This document shows, in pieces, positions 45,262-54,781 of a stretch of DNA of 64,000 nucleotides (position 1 is its first letter; each line of letters opens with the position of its first letter). The position numbers and the translations under genes are program-made. Under the pieces are notes generated by a model, which was given only the letters and a program-made list of their open reading frames with translations, searched no databases and had not been told where the DNA came from. The DNA comes from Pseudohalocynthiibacter aestuariivivens (GTDB lineage Bacteria > Pseudomonadota > Alphaproteobacteria > Rhodobacterales > Rhodobacteraceae): positions 1,860,001-1,924,000 of the forward strand of contig NZ_CP049037.1 of the NCBI RefSeq assembly GCF_011040495.1, written 5' to 3'.

Positions 45262-46032
45262 TTACTCAGTCGGATCCGTAGTGGGCTTGTAACCCAGAGA
45301 ATTATCCAGCAAATGCTGAGTGTAGGGATGTTCTGGTGCCATTGCGCGCATGGCCTCAACACCCAAAAGCTCAACAATTTCGCCGTTTTTCATAACCGCA
45401 ATATGTTCACACATATGCGCGACCACCGACAGATCATGCGACACCATCAGATAGGTCAGCCCACGCGTGTCGCGAAGATCGGTCAGCAGGTTCAGCACCT
45501 CGGCCTGCACCGACACATCCAGTGCCGATGTCGGTTCATCCAGCAACAACACCGACGGCTCTGGTGCAAGGGCGCGTGCCACCGCCACACGCTGACGCTG
45601 CCCGCCTGATAACTGATGTGGATAACGAAAGCGAAACTTCGGGCCCAAACCAACATCGGCCAAAAGCTTTTGAATGCGCTTATCTATGTCCTTGAAACCA
45701 TGCAGCTTCAGCGTTTCGCCCAACACCTGATCGACCGAATGGCGTGGATGAAGCGACGCATAAGGATCTTGAAATACCATCTGCACATCTCGGAAAAAAG
45801 AGCGCGGGCGCGATTTCCCCAGTTGGGCACCATCCACCTTCATCGTACCTGACCAAGTCGGGACCAACCCGACCAAAGCACGCAGAATGGTAGATTTGCC
45901 CGACCCGCTCTCGCCGACCAGCCCGAAACTTGCCCCCGAAGGAACCGTAAACGTGGCCCCGCGCACAGCATCGACACGGTCGTATCTGTCGCCGAACCAG
46001 ACGTTCAGCTTGTCCAATTCCAAAGTGCTCAT
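45262..46032 (-). CDS. Dipeptide/oligopeptide ABC transporter ATP-binding protein (DppF-like)
   Basis: The 256-residue ATPase has Walker A LVGESGSGKSTILRAL, signature LSGGQRQRVAVARAL, Walker B VLLLDEPTSALDVS and switch His in MVSHDLSVVAHM. It is the last gene of the transporter operon; its ATG overlaps the preceding ATPase gene by 4 bp. Peptide specificity is inferred from family and from the dipeptidase gene that heads the operon. Confidence 0.93.
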   Translation of the reverse strand: MSTLELDKLNVWFGDRYDRVDAVRGATFTVPSGASFGLVGESGSGKSTILRALVGLVPTWSGTMKVDGAQLGKSRPRSFFRDVQMVFQDPYASLHPRHSVDQVLGETLKLHGFKDIDKRIQKLLADVGLGPKFRFRYPHQLSGGQRQRVAVARALAPEPSVLLLDEPTSALDVSVQAEVLNLLTDLRDTRGLTYLMVSHDLSVVAHMCEHIAVMKNGEIVELLGVEAMRAMAPEHPYTQHLLDNSLGYKPTTDPTE

Positions 46033-46886
46033 TGGCGACCACTCACACTTGGCGCCTCGGCCCAGGCCGGGTCGCGGTTCAATGCCTCAAGCCGCTTTTG
46101 TGGTGCTTCCAGTCGGGGCAGTGAATTCAGCAGCCCGCGCGTATAGGGGTGTTTGGCCTCGTGCAACTGATCTGCGGCGCAGGTTTCGACGATGCGCCCG
46201 GCATACATGATCAGCACCCGGTCGCAGAACGACGCAACCAGATTCAGATCGTGACTAATGAAGATCAATCCCATGCCTCGGTCCGTTACCAGCCGGTCTA
46301 TGATCGTCAGAACCGAGGTCTGCACGGACACATCCAGCGCCGATGTCGGCTCGTCCGCAATCAGAATCTCCGGTTCCGTCACCAGCATCATAGCGATCAT
46401 TATGCGTTGCCCCATCCCGCCCGACATCTCGTGCGGGTAGGCCCGCATCACCCGCTCGGGGTCGCGGATCGACACTGCTTCGAGCATCTCGATCGCCTTG
46501 TTCCACGCCACCTTGTGTGGCGCCTTGGTATGGAAACGGTAAATCTCGATGATCTGTTCGCCAATACGCATCACGGGGTTCAGCGAAAACTTGGGATCCT
46601 GCATCACCATCGAAATCTTCTGACCCCGCACCTGTTGCATTTCCTTTTCGCTCATGCCCATCATGTCGCGGCCATTCAGCTCCATCCGGTCGGCCTCGAT
46701 CCGGCCCGGCGGTCGGATCAGGCGCAGGATCGCGCGCCCCGTCATCGACTTGCCCGACCCGCTTTCACCGACGATGCCCAGCCGTTCCCGACCCAGAGTG
46801 AACGACACACCGCGCACGGCCTCGAACTCGCCCTGACGAGTGGGAAAGGTGACGCGCAGGTTCTCGATATCCAGCAGATTGTTCAT
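46029..46886 (-). CDS. Dipeptide/oligopeptide ABC transporter ATP-binding protein (DppD-like)
   Basis: The 285-residue ATPase has Walker A IVGESGSGKSMTGRAI, signature MSGGMGQRIMIAMML, Walker B ILIADEPTSALDVS and FISHDLNLVASF. Relatives usually carry a C-terminal 4Fe-4S Cys cluster; the terminal region here (TCAADQLHEAKHPYTRGLLNSLP) has only one Cys in the motif, so that cluster appears absent. It overlaps both neighbours by 4 bp. Confidence 0.93.
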   Translation of the reverse strand: MNNLLDIENLRVTFPTRQGEFEAVRGVSFTLGRERLGIVGESGSGKSMTGRAILRLIRPPGRIEADRMELNGRDMMGMSEKEMQQVRGQKISMVMQDPKFSLNPVMRIGEQIIEIYRFHTKAPHKVAWNKAIEMLEAVSIRDPERVMRAYPHEMSGGMGQRIMIAMMLVTEPEILIADEPTSALDVSVQTSVLTIIDRLVTDRGMGLIFISHDLNLVASFCDRVLIMYAGRIVETCAADQLHEAKHPYTRGLLNSLPRLEAPQKRLEALNRDPAWAEAPSVSGRQ

Positions 46887-47806
46887 CCCGCACCCTCCTT
46901 GGGGTCCAACACATCGCGCAGCCCGTCACCTAACAGATTGAACGCAAGCGATACGGTGAAAATCGCCAGTCCCGGCATGGTGGCCACCCACCAATGATCC
47001 AGAATGAACTTGCGCCCCTCGGAAATCATCGCCCCCCATTCCGGGCTGGGCGGCTGCGCGCCAAGACCCAGAAAGCCGAGCCCGGCAGCCGCCAAAATCA
47101 CTCCGGCCATATCCAGCGTGACCCGAACGATCAGTGAAGAAATACACAGCGGCCAGATGTGCTTGGTGATAATCCTGATCGGCCCTGCGCCCTGCAACTT
47201 GATCGCCGAGATGAAATCAGAGCTTCGGATCGTCAGGGTTTCCGCCCGGGCGATCCGCGCATACGGCGGCCAAGCGGTCAGCGAGATCGCCAGCACGGCG
47301 TTCTCGATCCCGGCCCCCAGCGCCGCGACAAACGCTAGTGCCAACACTAGTCGGGGAAACGCTAGGAAAATATCGGTAATACGCATCAAAATGGCGTCTA
47401 CCCACCCACCTGTATATCCGGCGATTGTGCCAACCAACAGCCCGGCAACCGGCGCGATCAACGCGACCAGCGTAACGATATAGAGCGTGATGCGCGATCC
47501 ATAGATCAACCTGCTGAGAATATCGCGCCCCAGACTGTCCGTGCCCAGCACATGACCGTCAGTGCCCGGTGGTCGCAACCGCCCGCTCAAATCCTGCACA
47601 AACGGATCGCGCGGCGCAAGAAACGGGGCGAAGGCCGCAACAAGCACGAGAAACACCAAAATTCCCAAGCCGATCATCGCCATATGATTGGCGCGCAACG
47701 TGAGCCAGCCATGATAAAACGACGCCGCGCGCGCATGATTGCGCGATGTCGGCGTATCGGTCGTCAGCCAGTCGCGCCAGCTTTGCCCTGCCATCGGTCC
47801 GGCCAT
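46883..47806 (-). CDS. Dipeptide/oligopeptide ABC transporter permease (DppC-like)
   Basis: The 307-residue permease has six membrane segments. It carries the N-terminal cytosolic tail seen in DppC, then DPFVQDLSGRLRPPGTDGHVLGTDSLGRDILSRLIYGSR, the family hallmark, and the EAA loop AETLTIRSSDFISAIKLQGAG. The start overlaps the DppB stop by one base (TAATG). Confidence 0.93.
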   Translation of the reverse strand: MAGPMAGQSWRDWLTTDTPTSRNHARAASFYHGWLTLRANHMAMIGLGILVFLVLVAAFAPFLAPRDPFVQDLSGRLRPPGTDGHVLGTDSLGRDILSRLIYGSRITLYIVTLVALIAPVAGLLVGTIAGYTGGWVDAILMRITDIFLAFPRLVLALAFVAALGAGIENAVLAISLTAWPPYARIARAETLTIRSSDFISAIKLQGAGPIRIITKHIWPLCISSLIVRVTLDMAGVILAAAGLGFLGLGAQPPSPEWGAMISEGRKFILDHWWVATMPGLAIFTVSLAFNLLGDGLRDVLDPKEGAG

Positions 47807-48867
47807 TATCGCGCCCTCGGATCAAAGACCTTGTAGAGCAGGTCAGAAAAAATGTTGAGCAGCACGAACACCAGCCCGACCACCACGGTTCCACCCATCA
47901 CGGCGTTCATATCCGCCGAGAGCAGAGCGGTGGTGATGTAGGAGCCAATTCCCGGCCACGAAAAGATGATTTCGGTCAGAACTGACCCCTCCAGCAACGT
48001 GGCATAACTCAGCGCGATGACAGTGATCAATTGCACGCGAATGTTGCGAAAGGCGTGACGCCAGATCACCGTGCGTTCCGGCAGCCCCTTGACCCGCGCT
48101 GTGGTGATGTACTCGGCTGTCAATTGCTCCAGCATGAACGATCGGGTCATGCGGCTGACATAGGCCAACGAATAGTAGCCCAGCAACGACGCGGGTAGAA
48201 TGATATGGCTGAACGCATTCTTGAACACGGTCCAGTTCCCATCAAGGATGGAATCGATCAGGATCATGCCGGTAACCGAAGGCACAACATCAACATAGAA
48301 TATGCCGACACGGCCTGGCCCACCGACCCAGCCGAGAATGCCGTAAAACACCAGCAGCCCCATCAGGCCCAGCCAGAAAATCGGCATCGAATACCCAATC
48401 AGGGCCACCACACGCGCCAGTTGGTCGATCCATGTACCACGCTTTACAGCAGCATAAATTCCCAGCGGCACCCCGAGGAACACCCCCATGAGGGTGCCAA
48501 GCGTGGCCAGTTCCAACGTCGCGGGAAATACCCGTTTGATATCTTCGGCAACGGGGCGCGAATTGAGCAGGGAAACACCGAAATCACCGTGCAAAACATC
48601 CCGGAGGTAATAGAAAAACTGCACGATCACAGGTTTGTCCAACCCCATCGCCTCGCGCGCGGCATCATAGGTCGCCTTGGTGGCGCTTTCTCCGACAATA
48701 GACAAAACCGGATCGATCGGCATCACCCGGCCAATGACAAAGGTCACCAGCAACAGGCCCAGCATCGTCACAGCAATCGAGATCAAAGTCTTTGCAGTGG
48801 GCACCACATAACGGGAAAAAAGGGCCGAACGTCGTCGGCCCTTTTCACTAGATTCGACCAGCGCCAT
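47806..48867 (-). CDS. Dipeptide/oligopeptide ABC transporter permease (DppB-like)
   Basis: The 353-residue permease has an N-terminal membrane segment followed by the periplasmic domain (REAMGLDKPVIVQFFYYLRDVLHGDFG), as in DppB. The EAA motif is near EYITTARVKGLPERTVIWRHAFRN, and the end has SWPGIGSYITTALLSADMNAVMGGTVV. It follows the binding-protein gene without a gap. Confidence 0.93.
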   Translation of the reverse strand: MALVESSEKGRRRSALFSRYVVPTAKTLISIAVTMLGLLLVTFVIGRVMPIDPVLSIVGESATKATYDAAREAMGLDKPVIVQFFYYLRDVLHGDFGVSLLNSRPVAEDIKRVFPATLELATLGTLMGVFLGVPLGIYAAVKRGTWIDQLARVVALIGYSMPIFWLGLMGLLVFYGILGWVGGPGRVGIFYVDVVPSVTGMILIDSILDGNWTVFKNAFSHIILPASLLGYYSLAYVSRMTRSFMLEQLTAEYITTARVKGLPERTVIWRHAFRNIRVQLITVIALSYATLLEGSVLTEIIFSWPGIGSYITTALLSADMNAVMGGTVVVGLVFVLLNIFSDLLYKVFDPRAR

Positions 48868-50466
48868 TTATTTGGTCACAGGCCAGTAAGAAATCGCTGT
48901 GATTGCGCCGCCCAGGTTCAGGTTCTGGACTGCTGCATTCTTGCCGTTCTGTTCAATTTTCTGGAACATGACCGCAAAAGGTGCCGTTTTCAGAAACTCG
49001 CGCTGAATCTCTTCATACATCGCGCGACGCTTGTCACGATCCCCTTCGACTACGGCTGCATCGACCTTTTCGGTCAGCCCGCCAGTGTCCCATGCATTGC
49101 GCCATGCCAGCAGGCCAGTCGCGCCCGCCTCGTCCGAATTGTCGGGGTTATAGGCGAACGTACCGGCATTGGTGTGCGGATCAGGATAGTCCGGACCCCA
49201 AGCACCGATATACATGTCCAGTTCACGCGCACGATACTTGGAGAGGGTTTGTTTGCCGGTTCCCACCACAAGGTTCAGCTTGATCCCCGCTTGGGCAAAG
49301 GTGTTTTGCAGCGATTGACCGATCTCGACCCGTTCCTGCGCTTCGCGGACACCGGCGGTGATTTCCAGACCTTCCACACCAGCGGATGCCAGCAGCTCTT
49401 TGGCCTTTTCAACATTCAGCGCATAGGGCGCATCGTCGATAGCCCCCAGATAGGTGGCCGGAAGGAAGTTCTGGTGAATGGTATACTGACCATCGAGGAA
49501 GCTGTTCTGCATTCCTTCGTAGTCGATCAGGTACTTGATCGCGGCCTTCACTTCAGGCTTGGACAGGACCGGGTGCTTGCCATTCAGCGAGATGTACATC
49601 AGTCGCCCGCGCAGTTCGGTGTGAATATCAATACCCTCGGCGCCGTCCATACCCTTGACGTCATCCGGGTTCAGGTTGCGGGCCAGGTCAATGTCGCCGC
49701 GTTCCAGCAGCAGCCGCTGGCTGGCACTTTCCTGTACGTGGCGCACGATGACGCGCTCCAGCGACGGGGCCCCCAGATAGAAATCGGGATTGGCGGACAG
49801 GGTGACGCTCTCGTTGGGCTTCCAGCTGTCTACCTTGTAGGCACCGGACCCTGCAGTATTGGTTTTCAGCCATGCGTTACCCATGTCACCATCGGTCTCA
49901 TTGGCCATGACCGTCTTCATGTCGACAATGCCGCCGATCGTGGCAGTCAGGCAGTTCAGAACAAAGGATGTCGCATAACGCTTGTCCGTCGTGATCGACA
50001 ACGTGTTGCCATCCGCCACGATGGTTTCGCCCACATTTTCGGCAGTAAAGCCGAACTGCGTCAGGATGAAGCTGGGAGTCTTGTTCAGGATCACCGCACG
50101 GCGCAGCGAGAATTCAGCATCCTGAGCCGTCACCGGATTGCCCGAATGAAAATTGACGCCTTCGCGCATGGTGAATGTGATGGTCTTGCCATCTTCGGAC
50201 ACGGTCCAGCTCTCTGCCAGATCGGGACCATAGCCCGCCGCCAGATCCATCGGGTCAAAGTTGACCAGCTTGCCATAAACGTTGCGACTGACGTCTGCAC
50301 CCGCGAACTCAAAGCTTTCGGCAGGGTCCAGTGTGGTAATGTCATCGATCCGGTTGGCAACGACCAGCATGTTCGGCGGCGTTTCCGCCACAGCAGGTAG
50401 GCCGGTCACGCCGACGCTCAGCCCCAGCACCACACTGGCCAGAATATTGGTAATTCGTTTCATCAT
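48868..50466 (-). CDS. Dipeptide/oligopeptide ABC transporter substrate-binding protein (SBP_bac_5)
   Basis: The protein has about 532 residues. The signal peptide (MMKRITNILASVVLGLSVGV...VAETP) precedes a cluster C fold: RIDDITTLDPAESFEF, LAESWTVSEDGKTITFTMREGVNFHSG and LLASAGVEGLEITAGVREAQERVEIGQSLQ. ATG 50466 has GAGAGGACGATA upstream; an ATG one codon later is also possible. The 32-nt gap to the dipeptidase gene keeps it in the same operon. Confidence 0.93.
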   Translation of the reverse strand: MMKRITNILASVVLGLSVGVTGLPAVAETPPNMLVVANRIDDITTLDPAESFEFAGADVSRNVYGKLVNFDPMDLAAGYGPDLAESWTVSEDGKTITFTMREGVNFHSGNPVTAQDAEFSLRRAVILNKTPSFILTQFGFTAENVGETIVADGNTLSITTDKRYATSFVLNCLTATIGGIVDMKTVMANETDGDMGNAWLKTNTAGSGAYKVDSWKPNESVTLSANPDFYLGAPSLERVIVRHVQESASQRLLLERGDIDLARNLNPDDVKGMDGAEGIDIHTELRGRLMYISLNGKHPVLSKPEVKAAIKYLIDYEGMQNSFLDGQYTIHQNFLPATYLGAIDDAPYALNVEKAKELLASAGVEGLEITAGVREAQERVEIGQSLQNTFAQAGIKLNLVVGTGKQTLSKYRARELDMYIGAWGPDYPDPHTNAGTFAYNPDNSDEAGATGLLAWRNAWDTGGLTEKVDAAVVEGDRDKRRAMYEEIQREFLKTAPFAVMFQKIEQNGKNAAVQNLNLGGAITAISYWPVTK

Positions 50467-50498
50467 TATCGTCCTCTCTGTTGTTGTTCTTTGGGCTT

Positions 50499-51569
50499 TC
50501 ATGCCTTCTCGCCTGTACCCCAGGTCTTGTCCAAAACACGCAGCCAGTTCTTATGACACAGCTTCTCCATCAGATCTTCGCCGTATCCATGCGCACGCAT
50601 TGCATCGCGCAGATTTGTCAGCCCCCCTGCGTCGCTGATTGCTTTTGGCACCATTGCACCATCGAAATCCGACCCTAGACCGACCCGGTCCTCTCCCAGC
50701 TTTGCCATCAGATGGTCCAGATGACGCAACATTGTTTCAAGCGGGATATCGTCCTTCATCTGGCCGTCCTCCCGGAGAAAGGCCGCAGCAAAATTCAATC
50801 CGACCATACCATCACTTTCCGCTATGGCTGCAAGCTGTTTGTCGGTCAGGTTCCGGGCGTGCGGGCTGATTGCGTGCACATTTGAATGGGTTGCAACCAA
50901 TGGCGCGTCACTATGCTTGGCCACATCCCAGAATCCGGCCTCGTTGAGATGGCTGAGATCCACCATGATTCCACGCGCGTTGCAGATCTTGACCAGCGCG
51001 ATGCCATGCTCGGTCAGTCCCCCGCCGATATCCCCGGTCGAAGGGTACCGGAACGGCACACCCTCCCCCCAGATTGTTGGGCGGCTCCAGACTGGCCCGA
51101 TCGACCGCAAGCCCGCATGGTAAAGAACGTCCAGCGCATAAAAATCTGGATCAATCGCCTCAGCGCCCTCGATATGCATGATCGCCGCGATGCGCCCCTC
51201 GGCAAAGGATTTGCGGATGTCCGCAGTGCTGCGACAGATGCGCACCGCACCGGCCTCCTCCAACCGGATCAGCAAAGCGGCCTGCTCCATCACCGTGGGC
51301 AATGCCTCACTGGCAGGGATCGGGTCTGGCAACGGCAGATCGTATTGCGGCTTGCTCATCTCAGAGATCTTTTCATCCAGATCAAAGGGTGAGCGGACAA
51401 AGATTGCGAAAAAGCCACCACCAAACCCACCCTTGCGGGCGCGCGCCTGATCAATGTGGCCGTTCCGACCATCAAGGAAACTCTTGATCGCAGCATTCCC
51501 GCCCGCCAATGACAGCTTTAGCAAAACATCGTTATGCCCATCAAAAATGAGCGGCAGTTTACTGTTCAA
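50499..51569 (-). CDS. Membrane-type dipeptidase (M19 renal dipeptidase family)
   Basis: The 356-residue amidohydrolase-fold enzyme has LIFDGHNDVLL (His12, Asp14), the bridging Glu in IMHIEGAEAID, a His in VATHSNVHAI and GLGSDFDGAMVP. These are binuclear zinc ligands of M19 dipeptidases, which hydrolyse dipeptides, including some with D-residues. The start is a TTG at 51569 with TGGAGGAAA 7 nt before it, an unusual but well-supported start. It heads the dipeptide transporter operon, consistent with intracellular cleavage of imported peptides; I see no signal peptide. Confidence 0.92.
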   Translation of the reverse strand: MNSKLPLIFDGHNDVLLKLSLAGGNAAIKSFLDGRNGHIDQARARKGGFGGGFFAIFVRSPFDLDEKISEMSKPQYDLPLPDPIPASEALPTVMEQAALLIRLEEAGAVRICRSTADIRKSFAEGRIAAIMHIEGAEAIDPDFYALDVLYHAGLRSIGPVWSRPTIWGEGVPFRYPSTGDIGGGLTEHGIALVKICNARGIMVDLSHLNEAGFWDVAKHSDAPLVATHSNVHAISPHARNLTDKQLAAIAESDGMVGLNFAAAFLREDGQMKDDIPLETMLRHLDHLMAKLGEDRVGLGSDFDGAMVPKAISDAGGLTNLRDAMRAHGYGEDLMEKLCHKNWLRVLDKTWGTGEKA

Positions 51570-51707
51570 ACGATTTCCTCCAGATCGACGTTCATCACCA
51601 CGATGAAAATGGTGCCTTCGGGCGTGGGTCGTTCCGGCAGCCTAACAAGGAAATCCCTGCCTTCGCTAGTCGCGAGATCGCGAAAACGTCCCGGCGGTCC
51701 AACTCAT
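51566..51707 (-). pseudogene. Possible short coding sequence interrupted by a +1 shift in a TTTT run
   Basis: Between the PPC-repeat protein and dipeptidase genes an ATG (51707) overlaps the PPC stop, opening MSWTAGTF. After the TTTT run the other frame stays open as RDLATSEGRDFLVRLPERP... and ends with EEIV at a TGA overlapping the dipeptidase TTG (TTGA). Removing one T would join them into about 46 codons. It may be a small gene with a real frameshift, a sequencing error, or chance; the overlaps at both ends argue for a real coding relic. Confidence 0.35.
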
Positions 51708-54700
51708 CAGCGCAGACCGACGCGGAATGCATACCCTTCGGGCGATCGGGCGTCGGAATACGCGTCGGCAAACCGCAGGATATGAACACCCGGCGCAGAG
51801 ATCGAAATATCAACCTCGAACAGATCGCCCGCGATTGTCGCCCCGCGCCACCCCTGAACGACGGTTCCGTCTGGCCGCTCGACCTGCACCACCATGTTCA
51901 GCGCATCAGGGCTGTCAGTCAGGGTCACCACCAGATCGCCGGCGCGCGATGCTGTAACGGAATATAGATCGTGATCGCCCTTTGGGAAAATCGCCGCGAC
52001 TATCGATTGGCCAATACCGATTGCCGTAGCTTGTCCAGAGACATCATTCGGCTCCAAGACATCCACACTGGCGGTGTGGTGCAACGCGAACTGGTAAGGG
52101 TCGGCAGAACGCGCATCATTATAGGCATCGCGGAACTCTACCAGATACGCACCTGCCGCTGGCAGGTCGGCTGACGTATCAAAGGGTGCTCCCGTAGCCG
52201 GCGCAGTCGACCAGTTGCGCACCACGGTTTCATCGGCGCGCATGACCCGGACCGTCATGTTGGTTTCTGTCCCGCTGGCGGTCACGTCAATCCCTAATAC
52301 GCCGGGATGATCCACAGTAACGCGATACATATCTCCATCCGCTTTTGGCAGGATATGCGCGGCATAGCTCTGATCCAGTTGCACCGGCGTCGCGGTCGGG
52401 GCCGTTCCATTCGGTTCGGCCCAATCCTGTGTGGGACGGAATGCCGTCTCAAACCGATAGGGCACTGGTGATGCGACGTCGTTATAGGCATCACGCATTT
52501 CGATGATGTAACGGCCCGGCGTGGCAATATCGGCCCAGCCGCGATAGGGCGCGCCGGTTGCTGGCGCGGTTTGCCAGTTACGCACCACACCACCCACGGC
52601 ATCCAGCACACGGAATGTCAGGTTCGTCTCTGGGGCCGAACGCGGCAAATCAACGCTCAACTCGCCCTGATGCGGCAGGTCTATCTGGTACATATCGCCG
52701 TCACTCTTAGGCAGGATACTGGCATCCAGCACCTGCCCGATGGTAATCGGCGTGGCCTCGGACATGGTATCGTTCGGCTCGCCATTGTCAGGGGTTTGAT
52801 CCAACGCGGCAACGATCACATAGGGCGTCGCAGATCGCGCATCGTTGTAGGAATCGCGGACTTCAATGACGTAGCGGCCCGGCTTGGGCAGATCGACCCA
52901 TGCCTGATGGATCGCACCAGAGCTGGCTGCCGTCTGCCAAGTCCGCAGAACCGCGCCACTGGCCTCCAGCACACGGAACGTCATCGCCGTCTCTGGCCCA
53001 CTCTCTGTGAACAGCACGGTCATCCTGCCCTGACGTGGCGCCGTGACAACGTAGTGATCCGCATCGCCCTTTGGCAGGATGTTGGCGCGGGTTTCGACAT
53101 TCCATGCCAATGGCGTCGCCTGCGCCAGATCGTCGTTGGGTTCACCGTGGTCCTGCGTCGGCACAAAGCTGGTCTGCATCACATAGCTGGTCGGACTGTC
53201 AGCGTCGTTATAGGCGTCGCGCACTTCGATCATTACCGTGCCTGCCGCCAAGATATCCACCTTATGATCGAATGCGACACCCGCCGCTGGCGCAGTATGC
53301 CAGCCAGAAATCACGCCGCCGTCCGGACGCAGCACCCGAAAGGTGATGTTGACCCCCGTGGGAACCCGAGGAAAGGCAATGGTCAACTCACCCTGCTTGG
53401 GGATGTTCACCCTGTAGAAATCGGCATCGCGTCTGGGGTCGATTGCGCCCGTCGCCGCATCTCCCAGCCCGATCGGCATGGCCGATGCAATGTCGTCGTT
53501 GTTATCGCTCTCCGCCACCGTTGCGCCGCTATGCTGGATCGGTGGCAGCATGGGCGGCGCGGGTTGCACCGGTGCACCCAAGCCTGTGGTCGCCGCCCCC
53601 GGACCCGCCGCTTGCGTGCCTTGCGATGTCCCGATTGCAGCACCAGTATCGCCCGCCTGCGCGCCCTGATCTAATGCGTTGCCGCTGCCATCCGCAGTCA
53701 CATCCGAGGCCAGCGGACATTCAAAGGTAAAAGTCCATTGTGTGCCAGTCGTGCCCTCACAATTGGGTACGACTTCGACCTTGGCAGTACCCGCACCGGG
53801 TGGGACGTCCAAAACGATCGTGCCCGAATGGCTGACGCAGCCGGTGGTCTGGCTGACGCCACCGACAGTCACGTTCATCTGATCCTTGACGTTGTACATC
53901 TCCCAGGTGAATCCCGCCCGACCCGTAAATCCACCCAGATCCACAGTCACGCCACCACCGGCATCCCCACCCGCCTCGACGGCAGAATTGCACGCCGCAA
54001 CGGTCTCTGCCTCTTCGGCCGCTTCGATCAGCGCAATCAGGCGATATGCGCCCAGCGTCAGGTCCGGGCCATCCGCAGTGTCAAAATGAAATTCGACACT
54101 GTCCTCGACATCCTCGGTCACGTCCTCTCGCACCGAGAAATAGGCGGTGATATCTGCGGTTTCGCCGGGGTCCAGCGTCAGACCCAGCGGCTCAATCCGA
54201 TCAAGCAACATGTACTGCGACGGCAAGTGTGGCCGCAGGCTCAGTTCTTCGACCGGATAGGCGGTGGAATTATGAACCGAGAAAACGATGCCGTTCCCCG
54301 TGCTGCCCGCCTCAAAGGTTTCGCGAAACTCAACCATATCAATCTTGGGTTCCAGTAATTCCGGCAGGGCGGGCACCGTGCCGCCAAACCCCACGGCAAT
54401 CTCCAACTGGTGCAGCGGCAGCGCATCACCCATCGGGAAATAAACCATCAGCGTTTCGCCCTGATCCGGCGGCGCGTCGGGCACCACGTCATAGGTCACG
54501 GTAAAATTCTGCGCGCGCCCCGCCGGTATCGTTGTCTCGCGAGGCGCAACTTTGATGTTTTTCAGCCAATGCGATGGTGCATCGATGACCGGCGCAAACA
54601 CCGGCGTATCCACACTGGCGTCATTGGTCAGGGTAATTCGGTACTGGATGCCTGTGCTGCCGGGCGTATCGGTACGCTTCAGCTGCAGCGCGACTGGCTC

Positions 54701-54781
54701 GGTCCCTTGCTGTGCTAGGGCCAGAGACGCAACCGCCGTCAACAGCAACGCGGCGCATAGTCGGATCATCTGCGCGCTCAT
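51707..54781 (-). CDS. Large secreted protein with five PPC-like repeats
   Basis: The 1024-residue protein has a signal peptide (IRLCAALLLTAVASLALAQ). Residues ~25-265 hold Ig-like or NEW3-like beta domains (TIPAGRAQNFTVTYDVVP, LDPGETADITAYFSV). A Cys-containing domain spans ~285-350, and an Ala/Gly/Gln-rich linker (~355-410) follows. From ~425 to the end there are five repeats of about 121 residues, each opening with a (E)PND-type motif and containing a (R)DAYND motif. PPC domains are known as C-terminal extensions of secreted peptidases, but no catalytic domain is visible here. The gene overlaps its upstream partner by ATGA. Confidence 0.82.
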   Translation of the reverse strand: MSAQMIRLCAALLLTAVASLALAQQGTEPVALQLKRTDTPGSTGIQYRITLTNDASVDTPVFAPVIDAPSHWLKNIKVAPRETTIPAGRAQNFTVTYDVVPDAPPDQGETLMVYFPMGDALPLHQLEIAVGFGGTVPALPELLEPKIDMVEFRETFEAGSTGNGIVFSVHNSTAYPVEELSLRPHLPSQYMLLDRIEPLGLTLDPGETADITAYFSVREDVTEDVEDSVEFHFDTADGPDLTLGAYRLIALIEAAEEAETVAACNSAVEAGGDAGGGVTVDLGGFTGRAGFTWEMYNVKDQMNVTVGGVSQTTGCVSHSGTIVLDVPPGAGTAKVEVVPNCEGTTGTQWTFTFECPLASDVTADGSGNALDQGAQAGDTGAAIGTSQGTQAAGPGAATTGLGAPVQPAPPMLPPIQHSGATVAESDNNDDIASAMPIGLGDAATGAIDPRRDADFYRVNIPKQGELTIAFPRVPTGVNITFRVLRPDGGVISGWHTAPAAGVAFDHKVDILAAGTVMIEVRDAYNDADSPTSYVMQTSFVPTQDHGEPNDDLAQATPLAWNVETRANILPKGDADHYVVTAPRQGRMTVLFTESGPETAMTFRVLEASGAVLRTWQTAASSGAIHQAWVDLPKPGRYVIEVRDSYNDARSATPYVIVAALDQTPDNGEPNDTMSEATPITIGQVLDASILPKSDGDMYQIDLPHQGELSVDLPRSAPETNLTFRVLDAVGGVVRNWQTAPATGAPYRGWADIATPGRYIIEMRDAYNDVASPVPYRFETAFRPTQDWAEPNGTAPTATPVQLDQSYAAHILPKADGDMYRVTVDHPGVLGIDVTASGTETNMTVRVMRADETVVRNWSTAPATGAPFDTSADLPAAGAYLVEFRDAYNDARSADPYQFALHHTASVDVLEPNDVSGQATAIGIGQSIVAAIFPKGDHDLYSVTASRAGDLVVTLTDSPDALNMVVQVERPDGTVVQGWRGATIAGDLFEVDISISAPGVHILRFADAYSDARSPEGYAFRVGLR

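Noticed and set aside
48205..50400. 731-codon open frame on the plus strand opposite the dipeptide transporter genes
   Set aside because: It lies antisense to two clear genes (DppA- and DppB-like), has shadow composition (rich in His, Arg, Gln) and no family features; GC-rich codon use on the other strand keeps it open.
52571..53674. 367-codon plus-strand frame opposite the PPC-repeat gene
   Set aside because: It is the antisense image of the repeats; its apparent repeats come from the PPC units.
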